Positions 23,597 through 30,957 of a DNA stretch of 33,634 nt are shown here, one piece after another; position 1 is the stretch's first letter, and each line of letters starts with the position of its first letter. This stretch comes from Lachnospiraceae bacterium (GTDB lineage Bacteria > Bacillota > Clostridia > Lachnospirales > Lachnospiraceae), in NCBI GenBank assembly GCA_024403335.1, contig JAKSSA010000028.1:1-33634 (forward strand), written 5' to 3'. The position numbers and the translations under genes are program-made. The notes below the pieces were generated by a model. It had not been told where the DNA came from and ran no database searches. It saw only the letters and a list, made by a program, of their open reading frames with translations.

Positions 23597-23650
23597 AAAA
23601 ATAGCAAAACTATGTAACTATAAAATTGAAAACAGTAAAACTCTAGAATC

Positions 23651-23712
23651 AAAAGAGACAATAGGAAAAACCATAAAAAACTAAAGCTAAAGCATATTGT
23701 CTCTTTTATTTT
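23651..23712 (+). terminator. Terminator of the GH39 gene
   Basis: AAAAGAGACAATA (23651-23663) pairs perfectly over 13 bp with TATTGTCTCTTTT (23695-23707), with a 31-nt loop and a following ATTTTT. It abuts the next promoter (23717). Confidence 0.7.
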
Positions 23713-23716
23713 TGCA

Positions 23717-23745
23717 TTGACATCGAACAAACGTTTTGTTATAAT
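23717..23745 (+). promoter_or_regulatory. Consensus promoter of the radical-SAM repair gene
   Basis: TTGACA (23717-23722) and TATAAT (23740-23745) with exactly 17 nt between them match the sigma-A consensus completely. The spacer holds a LexA-like box. The transcript would start near 23752, about 80 nt before the ATG at 23831. Confidence 0.88.
23724..23737 (+). promoter_or_regulatory. LexA/DinR box (SOS operator) inside the promoter
   Basis: CGAACAAACGTTTT fits the Gram-positive LexA consensus CGAAC-RNRY-GTTYC/G except for the last base. It lies between the -35 and -10, where bound LexA would block transcription until DNA damage. Confidence 0.7.
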
Positions 23746-23830
23746 ACAATCAAGAAAGACAAATGTTCGATTTAAGAACAAAACAAGAACAAGATCGGAA
23801 GTTGAGAGAAGATTCCGATATTGGAGAGAC

Positions 23831-25339
23831 ATGAACGAAATTATCACTGCGGCAATTAAAGAATCCACCATGGAGAAGGTACACATCCTTGCTGATGCAG
23901 CAAAGTATGATGTAGCTTGTACTTCAAGTGGAGTTGACAGAAAAGGCAAGGAAGATATGTTGGGCAATGCTAAAGCTTGCGGAATCTGTCATAGTTTTGC
24001 TGCAGATGGACGATGTATTTCATTGCTCAAAATCCTACTTACAAATCATTGTATTTACGATTGCAAATATTGCATTAACCGTAAATCTAATGATGTTCCA
24101 AGAGCTGAGTTCGAGCCTGATGAGCTCTGCCAGCTCACAATTGAATTCTATAAAAGAAACTACATCGAAGGTCTTTTTCTTTCTTCAGGAGTTATTAAAA
24201 ATCCTACATACACTATGGAGAGAATGTGTGAAGTTTTATATCTTCTGAGAACCAAATACAGATTTAATGGCTATATTCATATAAAAACAATACCCGGAGC
24301 AAGTGATGACTTACTTGCCGTTGCAGGCTACCTTGCTGACAGAGTAAGTGTAAATATGGAGTTACCTACCGTTGAAAGCTTAAAAAAGCTGGCACCAAAC
24401 AAGAGCTTTTCTTCCATTCTCAATCCAATGAGTAAGGTTCAAAGCACAATTGCCGCTCACAGACTTGCAATCGGTGAGGATGCAAAGATGTCTCGTGCTA
24501 ACGGCAATAATTATTTAAGCAACAATATTTTCAAGACAGCTTTTAATCCTTTCGGTTCCAAAATAGAACAAAATGGGGAGGCTGCAAAGCTTCTTGGGTT
24601 AGAAAAAGATCTTCCGGCAGTTTCATCAAAGCTGATACTTCCCGGTCGCGATGCCGTTCTTTCAAAGGCAGATAAACTGTACAGAGCTTTTGCGCCAGCA
24701 GGGCAAAGTACGCAGATGATTATTGGTGCGACACCGGAAACTGACTTTGATTTGGTGCGCACAACTCAGGCACTTTATCAAACTTATGATTTAAAACGAG
24801 TATTCTTTTCTGCTTACATACCAATAAATGAAGACTCAGCTTTGCCTGCTATTGGCACGCCGCCTCCGTTATTGAGAGAACACAGACTTTATCAGGCTGA
24901 CTTTCTTTTAAGATATTATGGTTTCCAGGCTAATGAACTGCTATCTGAAGAAATGCCAAACTTCCGAAAAGATATTGATCCAAAGTGCGATTGGGCTTTG
25001 AGAAATCTCGGAATGTTTCCTGTTGAAGTAGAAACTGCTGATTATGAAACACTTCTTCGTGTGCCGGGAATTGGTCCGAAATCTGCGCAAAGAATCATCA
25101 CCTCAAGAAGATACGGCCACTTAGATTATGATGCCCTTAAGAGATTTGGTGTAGTACTGAAAAGAGCACATTATTTCATTACCTGCATGGGCAAATTAAT
25201 GTACCCTGTCAAAATTGAGGAAAACACCATTTATACAGGTCTTACCAGCATGGAGAGTAAAGACAATTGGAAAATTGCCCATCAAAATGACAATTATGTC
25301 CAGCTCTCTTTGTTTGATGCAGGAATGAGCTTTGCCTGA
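23831..25339 (+). CDS. Putative DNA modification/repair radical-SAM protein (UDG-linked rSAM family)
   Basis: About 502 aa from the ATG at 23831. It belongs to the radical-SAM family described as putative DNA modification/repair (TIGR03916 type). The cluster motif is CIYDCKYC (Cys74, Cys78, Cys81), preceded by KYDVACTSSG near 25-34, a family signature. A helix-hairpin-helix, VPGIGPKSAQRII, near residues 411-423 would bind DNA. The last residues contain QLSLF (491-495), a pattern of sliding-clamp binding. The reaction is unknown. The frame stays open back to a TTG at 23717, but that TTG is the promoter -35. The ATG at 23831 has GGAGAG upstream; the ATG at 23870 is possible. Its partner gene follows after 135 bp. 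The LexA box predicts induction by DNA damage. Confidence 0.9.
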   Translation: MNEIITAAIKESTMEKVHILADAAKYDVACTSSGVDRKGKEDMLGNAKACGICHSFAADGRCISLLKILLTNHCIYDCKYCINRKSNDVPRAEFEPDELCQLTIEFYKRNYIEGLFLSSGVIKNPTYTMERMCEVLYLLRTKYRFNGYIHIKTIPGASDDLLAVAGYLADRVSVNMELPTVESLKKLAPNKSFSSILNPMSKVQSTIAAHRLAIGEDAKMSRANGNNYLSNNIFKTAFNPFGSKIEQNGEAAKLLGLEKDLPAVSSKLILPGRDAVLSKADKLYRAFAPAGQSTQMIIGATPETDFDLVRTTQALYQTYDLKRVFFSAYIPINEDSALPAIGTPPPLLREHRLYQADFLLRYYGFQANELLSEEMPNFRKDIDPKCDWALRNLGMFPVEVETADYETLLRVPGIGPKSAQRIITSRRYGHLDYDALKRFGVVLKRAHYFITCMGKLMYPVKIEENTIYTGLTSMESKDNWKIAHQNDNYVQLSLFDAGMSFA

Positions 25340-25375
25340 TGACAAATTTGATATTTACAATATTATATCTCAACT

Positions 25376-25486
25376 TAGATTTATACGGTATTTTTGCATA
25401 GATTTATATGCATTTCAGGATAGATTGGTTTGCATTCCAACATAAGTTATGTAGTATTTTAACATAGGTTTAATATGACTATTTTC
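25376..25486. repeat. Degenerate 22-bp tandem repeat running through a start codon
   Basis: Units starting TAGATTTA, TAGATTTA, TAGATTGG, TAAGTTAT and TAGGTTTA begin at 25376, 25399, 25421, 25443 and 25465 (steps of 23, 22, 22, 22). They fill the gap between the radical-SAM gene and its partner and include the partner's ATG at 25475. Similarity is moderate, strongest in the TAGATT starts and GCAT or ACAT ends. Confidence 0.55.
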
Positions 25487-26230
25487 TCATGTGACGACAA
25501 CTTAACAGCTATGATGACCTGCATTTATGATGCATGGGCAAGTAAAAAAGGGCATGATAATGTCCGTCTTTTGATTGAACCAATTTGCAATCCTGAATTA
25601 TTTGTTGAGTATGTTCATGTTGAACCAGATCCAGCCAAAGAAGAAAGTGTTATCCGTTCAATCAGAAATAAAATCTCTGAGCTTGCATATGAATGGGTAT
25701 ACTACGCTGCGACTTCTTCTGAAGAAGATAAGCTTGATATCATTTATCGTTTTTTAATACTTGGTTTCAAGTTAGGCAAAGATATCACCAAAGCATTAAG
25801 TTACCCTCAAGTCCTCAAAATGGCAGAGATACAAAAGAAATCTGCTAACGAAGCATATTCCTTTATTGAATTCATTCGTTTCAATTCAATAAACAACGAA
25901 GTATATCTTGCCCATATTGAGCCGAAAAGCAATGTTATTCATCGTGTCGCCAGCCATTTTTCAGACAGAATGCCCATGGAGCACTGGATGATTGTTGATG
26001 ATAAAAGAAAACTTGCAGCCATCCATCCTAAAAATACTGATTTTTTCATTAAGTATCTTACTGAAGATGAATTTTTAGAGCTTTCCAAATTTAAGGAATC
26101 TTCTGACTATTTTGTAGTACTTTGGAAAGAATATTTCGCCACAATTGCAATTAAAGAAAGAGAAAACCGTCAGTGTCAGCTTAATCATCTTCCTTTATGG
26201 AAACGAAAAAATCTTACAGAGTTTAATTAA
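25475..26230 (+). CDS. Probable DNA metabolism protein linked to the radical-SAM repair gene (DUF4130 / TIGR03915 type)
   Basis: 251 aa. The start MTIFSCDDNLTAMMTCIYDA with WASKKGHDNVRLL, the central KSANEAYSFIEFIRFNS, and YLAHIEPKSNVIHRVASHF and MEHWMIVDDKRKLAAIHP are the signatures of the family always found beside the radical-SAM protein. In some bacteria this domain is fused to a uracil-DNA-glycosylase-like domain, which is missing here: the protein stops after KRKNLTEFN. Biochemical function is unknown; the partnership suggests a shared repair or DNA-modification pathway. The ribosome binding site is weak (AGG about 8 nt upstream), so expression may be low or depend on the first gene. 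Confidence 0.85.
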   Translation: MTIFSCDDNLTAMMTCIYDAWASKKGHDNVRLLIEPICNPELFVEYVHVEPDPAKEESVIRSIRNKISELAYEWVYYAATSSEEDKLDIIYRFLILGFKLGKDITKALSYPQVLKMAEIQKKSANEAYSFIEFIRFNSINNEVYLAHIEPKSNVIHRVASHFSDRMPMEHWMIVDDKRKLAAIHPKNTDFFIKYLTEDEFLELSKFKESSDYFVVLWKEYFATIAIKERENRQCQLNHLPLWKRKNLTEFN

Positions 26231-26298
26231 AAACATTTTCAGCGTTTATATACAAACCGAATGTTGTAAGCTGAATACAAGTTAAATGCGAGCTGAAT

Positions 26299-26373
26299 GT
26301 AAACAATAAAACAACGACAAATACTAATCGTAAACAAAAACGACAGCAAACTCTAATTGTAAACAAAAAGACA
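26299..26373. repeat. Degenerate ~30-bp repeat beside the convergent terminator
   Basis: GTAAACAA recurs at 26299, 26330 and 26359, with CGACA and CTAAT between copies (steps 31 and 29). The third copy supplies the 5' arm of the terminator at 26361, suggesting the terminator arose from the repeat. Confidence 0.5.
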
Positions 26374-26395
26374 GCCTAACACTGTCTTTTTGTTT
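26361..26395. terminator. Bidirectional terminator between convergent genes
   Basis: AAACAAAAAGACA (26361-26373) and TGTCTTTTTGTTT (26383-26395) form a perfect 13-bp stem with a 9-nt loop. The A/T-rich arms give U-tracts in both directions. It serves the DUF4130-type gene and the acetylesterase gene. Confidence 0.85.
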
Positions 26396-26436
26396 ATTAA
26401 CATATTTTATATCTTATTTGATATCTTATTATCGCT

Positions 26437-28446
26437 TCATTTCTTCATCTCGTAAATGAAAGGTGGAATCGGAACAGACTCATCAGTATATAAGCAAAGC
26501 TGGGGACTGTCTGAGTAGCCATATGCAATTCCTGTCAATTCAGCATTCTTGATGTACGATACATAAAGCTTTCCATCCTTAAGTTCAGCTGATGCATATC
26601 TGCTCTTATCACATTCGAATATTACAAACTCACCAACCGGATGTGATTCATGTCTTACAAACACATTTTCAGTAAGTGTTCTGTTTGTTGAAGGAGTCAT
26701 CTTAAATTCATGATAGAAAACATTTACTCTTTTGTTATTTTCATCAGTAAAGAATATCTCGTACTTACAATTATCTTCGTAAGGTGCCTCAACCTCCTGT
26801 ACATTTACTTTAAAGTTCTGTCTTGCAGTTACATTTAATCCAACTGCATTTAAACCACAAAGCTTGTTCATGAAAGCTGCTGCTCTCCAACCCAAATCGC
26901 GTTTATTCATCGGATGTAAATCATTGAACTCACCAACATCCGTTGCTACTACCATTCCGGTATCCTTTATATCAAGACACTTTCTCTGCGCTTCTCTAAT
27001 TTCAGCCCAGCCGCAAAAGTCCTTATTAGAAAGATTCATACCGAAATTAGCAAGCTGAACAAATACAAATGGCTTTTCTCCAAGAAGCTTTCTCCAATCG
27101 GCAATAACAGCCCTGAATACCTTTTCATACGATTTAGGATTACCGTCATTTGATTCGCCCTGATAAAAAGCAATACCCGAGTAATTAACCTTTGAGACAG
27201 GACAAAGCATAGCATTGTAAGTTCCTCTTGCCTTGTATTCAAAGAAGGTGGCCGGTGGTGCAGGAGGCATTGCCTTGCCTGCCATAAACTTCCACTCTCC
27301 CTTTAAATCTATTCTTGCTCCATCAATTCCGATGTAATAAGGCTTATCAGGAGTTGTCATCGGCGAGCAATAAGTCGTGCAAAGGCGAATTGTTATAACA
27401 TTCTTACCGGGATGCAAAAGTGATGAATCAAAAGAATATGCTCTCGGCGGATACTGATATCCTGTTGTACCAACAGACTTACCATTAAGATAAGTTATAT
27501 CAGAATCTATCATTGTTCCAAGTCTCAGAAGGCATTTCTCATTTTTGATAGGAAAATATTTCTCATCAAGCATAACCTCTTTACGAAGCCATACTGAACC
27601 AAAAACACCTCTAAATCCCTGCTTATCACCATTGAAAGGAAATTCAAAGCTTGTCCAGGAAGAAGCATCCTCTAAATTAGGATAATCTTCTATAAATCCG
27701 GGATCATTATCATTAAGTTCCTTCCACCATGCATTACCGGCCTCAGCCTCGCTATTCTTTGTTCCATTAACAAATTCAGGATTAGCTGTATCTTCAATCT
27801 CCTGATCATAGATTTTCATATCACGAAGTGTTTCCTCGCTAATCCATGCTTCAGCAGGAGTTCCTCCAACCGCTATCTGTACAAGACCAATCGGAATATT
27901 AGTAGTTCTCAAAAGTTCATCTGCCATAAAAGTTCCCAAGGCAGAAAAGCTTTCCATATACGGCTGCTCAAGATAATTCCAATGTGCAAAATCCTGCACA
28001 TTATCCTTCATACTTCCGGCTTCGTAAAAACCAAGTTCTTCCTGAGGTTTAGAAAAATAATACTTCTTAGGAACAAGAAAAATTCTTATCCTGTCAGTAG
28101 CCATCTTATCGATATCTTCTTTATACTTTTCTCTTACCCTTGCAAGAGGTATTTCCATATTTGACTGCCCGCCAAGAAGGAATATCTCACCAACACATAC
28201 ATCCTTAACTGTTGCAACATCATCTCCACACTTAATCTCAAGTGTGTAAGGACCTCCAAAGGAAGGCGCATTCAATTCAACAAGGAAAAATCCCTTAGCG
28301 TCTGTCTTGCCTTCTGCTTTAGATAGTTCTTTATCACCCAAAAGACTGACGCTGACGCTTGTGTCAGGATTTGAGTAACCCCAAATCCTGTTCGCAGCGT
28401 TCTGTCTTAAAATCATTTTTTCTGTAAGTAAATAAGGTAACCTCAT
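26437..28446 (-). CDS. Sialate-O-acetylesterase-like SGNH esterase, probable acetylxylan esterase
   Basis: 669 aa. It has the SASA/DUF303 layout: an N-terminal beta domain, block I with LGGQSNMEIP (nucleophile Ser95), an inserted jelly-roll-like region (about 240-400), and a C-terminal NDLHPMNKRDLGWRAA block with the Asp-x-His part of the triad. IAFYQGESNDG is the conserved block between. These enzymes deacetylate sugars. Position in the operon behind GH10 and GH3 points to acetylated xylo-oligosaccharides rather than sialic acid. No signal peptide, so cytoplasmic. Ribosome binding site GGAGGG. It begins 37 nt after the GH3 gene, the last gene of the cluster. The exact CAZy esterase family (CE6/CE20-like) is uncertain. 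Confidence 0.87.
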   Translation of the reverse strand: MRLPYLLTEKMILRQNAANRIWGYSNPDTSVSVSLLGDKELSKAEGKTDAKGFFLVELNAPSFGGPYTLEIKCGDDVATVKDVCVGEIFLLGGQSNMEIPLARVREKYKEDIDKMATDRIRIFLVPKKYYFSKPQEELGFYEAGSMKDNVQDFAHWNYLEQPYMESFSALGTFMADELLRTTNIPIGLVQIAVGGTPAEAWISEETLRDMKIYDQEIEDTANPEFVNGTKNSEAEAGNAWWKELNDNDPGFIEDYPNLEDASSWTSFEFPFNGDKQGFRGVFGSVWLRKEVMLDEKYFPIKNEKCLLRLGTMIDSDITYLNGKSVGTTGYQYPPRAYSFDSSLLHPGKNVITIRLCTTYCSPMTTPDKPYYIGIDGARIDLKGEWKFMAGKAMPPAPPATFFEYKARGTYNAMLCPVSKVNYSGIAFYQGESNDGNPKSYEKVFRAVIADWRKLLGEKPFVFVQLANFGMNLSNKDFCGWAEIREAQRKCLDIKDTGMVVATDVGEFNDLHPMNKRDLGWRAAAFMNKLCGLNAVGLNVTARQNFKVNVQEVEAPYEDNCKYEIFFTDENNKRVNVFYHEFKMTPSTNRTLTENVFVRHESHPVGEFVIFECDKSRYASAELKDGKLYVSYIKNAELTGIAYGYSDSPQLCLYTDESVPIPPFIYEMKK

Positions 28447-28483
28447 TTTCCCTCCAAGAATATAAAAACTTAAATTTCAACCT

Positions 28484-30655
28484 TTACTTCTCAATTACCT
28501 TTGTTTCTGCCACTGTTACCTTAAAGCTTTCAACCTTGTTGCCAAGTGAAACACTTCTCTTGTCAGGTGCATTTGTTCCAACGAATACAGTATAATCACC
28601 CTTATTAAGAACAAGTCTGCCTTCATCATCATAAAGTGCAAAAGCAGTTGTAGGAAGAGTAATAGTAACCTGCTTTGTCTGACCTGCTGACAAGGTAACC
28701 TTCTTTAAGCCCTTCATCTGGAAATTAGGTGCACCCTCAACATCATTAGCCTTAACATATACCTGAACTGTCTGAGCGCCCTTCATCTTACCGGTATTTG
28801 TCAAGCTTGCAGTAATTTTAGCTTTAACACTCTTTGCGCCCTTAGTAACATCAAACTTATCAACTGTAAGCTTGAAATCTGTATATGATAAACCAAAGCC
28901 AAACGGATATAATGCATCATTCTGCATATATCTGTAAGTTCTGTTCTTCATTGCATAATCTGTAAATTCAGGAAGTTCTTCATCTGTTGCATAGATAGTG
29001 ATAGGAAGCTTTCCTTCAGGTGACTTCTTACCAAAGAGAATATCTGCAATAGCATTTCCGCCCTGTGCACCAGGATAGAAACCATAGATAATACCATCAA
29101 TATTTTCGCTTTCCCATGAAAGATTAATAGCACTACCACCAAGAACTACAAGAATAACCTTCTTGCCCTTAGCGTGCTCTACTACGGTCTTAATAAGTTC
29201 CTCCTGAATTCCGGGAAGCTTGCAGTTAGGCTTATCACCACTTGCAAATTCATTACCCTGATCGCCTTCTTCGCCTTCAAGACCGGGATCAAGACCCATG
29301 CAAAGTACAATAGCATCAGACTCATCAATAATACCCTTAACTTCTGAGATTCTGTCGTTTCTGTTTCCAAGACCTGAAACTCTGTCCTTGAAAAGATGGC
29401 AGCCTTCTGAGAAGCGTACGCGTACACTGTTTCCAACTGCTCTCTGAATACCTTCACTAATTGTAACATATTCTGAAGCGGTTCCTTCATAGTTACCAAC
29501 CAATGCCTTACGGTTGTTAGCATTAGGACCGATAACTGCGATAGTCTTTAATTCTTCTTTCTTCAAAGGAAGAATATTATTTTCATTTCTCAAAAGAGTA
29601 ATTGTCTTTGCAGATACTGCTCTGTTAAATTCTTTATTTTCCTTTGTATCAACTGCTTCATAGCCAATCTTATTGTATTCAACAGCTTCTTCAGGATCGA
29701 ACATACCAAGCTTCATTCTTGTTGTGAACAATCTTACAACTGCTTTGGTAATTGTTTCTTCTGTAACAAGACCCTTTTCTACAGCACCAAGCAAATGAAC
29801 ATTCAAGTTACCACAGTTTGTATCACAACCTTCGTTCATAGCAAGTGCAACTGATTCCTCTTCTGTGTTTGTTACCATATGTCCTTCATGGAAGTCCTTT
29901 AATGCCCAGCAGTCAGAAGTAACATGGCCCTTGAAGCCCCATTTCTTTCTCAAAATGTCGCCAAGTAAAGTTCTTGAACCGCAGCAAGGCTCTCCATTGG
30001 TTCTGTTATATGCGCCCATAACAGCTTCTACTCCGGCCTCGAGAACACAAGCCTTGAAAGCAGGAAGATAGGTTTCCCACAAATCCTTCTTTGAAACAAC
30101 TGCATCAAAGTGATGTCTCATTTCCTCAGGACCTGAGTGAACAGCAAAGTGCTTAGCGCAAGCCGCAACCTTCATGTACTTCTTGTCATGGCCCTGCATA
30201 CCTTCAATAAAACGAACGCCAAGACGAGATGTCAAATAAGGATCTTCACCATAAGTTTCATGTCCTCTTCCCCATCTTGGATCGCGGAAAATGTTTACGT
30301 TAGGTGACCAGAAGGTTAAGCCCTTGTAAATATCGCGGTCCTCATACTTGCGATGAGCATTGTACATACCACGACCTTCTGTTGAAATAACATCACCAAC
30401 TTTTTCAAGCATATCTTCATCAAAGCTTGCTGCTAATCCGATTGCCTGGGGGAATACTGTAGCAACACCAGCTCTTGCTACGCCATGTAATGCTTCATTC
30501 CACCATGTGTATTCAGGAACACCAAGTCTGGGGATTGCTGCTGAACGATGGAGAGTCTGGAAAACTTTTTCTTCAAGTGTCATTGCATCAGCTAATGCCT
30601 GTGCTCTTTCTTCGAAGGATAACGATGTATCCAACCATTTCTTCTCTTGTGCCAT
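28484..30655 (-). CDS. GH3 beta-xylosidase
   Basis: About 723 aa. All parts of a cytoplasmic GH3 enzyme are present. The (beta/alpha)8 domain has WWNEALHGVAR near 51-61, FWSPNVNIFRDPRWGRGHET (115-134) and nucleophile Asp248 in VTSDCWALKDFH. The second domain has the loop GLEGEEGDQGNE, where the acid/base Glu is expected. A C-terminal fibronectin-III-like domain contains YPFGFGLSYTDF. The NVNIFRDPRWGRG and LHGVAR patterns are those of xylosidases/arabinosidases rather than glucosidases. No signal peptide. The frame opens three codons earlier at a GTG that overlaps the ribosome binding site AAAGGAG, so the ATG at 30655 is preferred. A 24-bp repeat array fills much of the gap to the GH10 gene. 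Confidence 0.94.
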   Translation of the reverse strand: MAQEKKWLDTSLSFEERAQALADAMTLEEKVFQTLHRSAAIPRLGVPEYTWWNEALHGVARAGVATVFPQAIGLAASFDEDMLEKVGDVISTEGRGMYNAHRKYEDRDIYKGLTFWSPNVNIFRDPRWGRGHETYGEDPYLTSRLGVRFIEGMQGHDKKYMKVAACAKHFAVHSGPEEMRHHFDAVVSKKDLWETYLPAFKACVLEAGVEAVMGAYNRTNGEPCCGSRTLLGDILRKKWGFKGHVTSDCWALKDFHEGHMVTNTEEESVALAMNEGCDTNCGNLNVHLLGAVEKGLVTEETITKAVVRLFTTRMKLGMFDPEEAVEYNKIGYEAVDTKENKEFNRAVSAKTITLLRNENNILPLKKEELKTIAVIGPNANNRKALVGNYEGTASEYVTISEGIQRAVGNSVRVRFSEGCHLFKDRVSGLGNRNDRISEVKGIIDESDAIVLCMGLDPGLEGEEGDQGNEFASGDKPNCKLPGIQEELIKTVVEHAKGKKVILVVLGGSAINLSWESENIDGIIYGFYPGAQGGNAIADILFGKKSPEGKLPITIYATDEELPEFTDYAMKNRTYRYMQNDALYPFGFGLSYTDFKLTVDKFDVTKGAKSVKAKITASLTNTGKMKGAQTVQVYVKANDVEGAPNFQMKGLKKVTLSAGQTKQVTITLPTTAFALYDDEGRLVLNKGDYTVFVGTNAPDKRSVSLGNKVESFKVTVAETKVIEK

Positions 30656-30727
30656 TTTTGTCACTCCTTTAATTTATTGAAAAATAACAAATTCTATATT
30701 AAAACCTGCTTCATACAGATTTTATTT

Positions 30728-30871
30728 CATGTTTTATTACATATCTAGTAACAAGTTTTATTAGATATCAAGTAACATATTTTATTACATATTTAGTAGC
30801 ATGTTTTATAAGATATTTAGTAGCATATTTTATTAGATATTTAGCAGTATGTTTTATTTCATACTTTATCT
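30728..30871. repeat. 24-bp tandem repeat, six copies, between GH10 and GH3
   Basis: Six units of exactly 24 bp start at 30728, 30752, 30776, 30800, 30824 and 30848. The consensus begins CATGTTTTATTA and ends CATATTTAGTAG. They lie in the 290-bp gap in front of the GH3 gene, inside its transcript or promoter region. The rest of this gap shows no coding sequence. Confidence 0.9.
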
Positions 30872-30937
30872 CAAATTTACATACAATTTCATGCTCTGTT
30901 ACATATTTTTATGTTCTTACACACGATCAACCTAAAT

Positions 30938-30957
30938 CCTTCATATCAATATGAAGG
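30938..30957 (-). other. Perfect hairpin over the GH10 stop codon
   Basis: CCTTCATAT-CA-ATATGAAGG is a perfect 9-bp inverted repeat covering the last codons and stop of the xylanase gene. No U-tract follows leftward, so it is not a standard terminator. It may protect or process the mRNA between GH10 and GH3. Confidence 0.55.

Noticed and set aside
23717-23830. N-terminal extension of the radical-SAM protein from the TTG at 23717
   Set aside because: The TTG is the -35 hexamer of a perfect promoter whose transcript starts near 23752, so these codons would not be in the mRNA.
23539-23967. 142-aa leftward reading frame, hydrophobic
   Set aside because: It lies antisense to the octamer array, the terminator and the start of the radical-SAM gene, and has no ribosome binding site. 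A by-product of AT-rich sequence.
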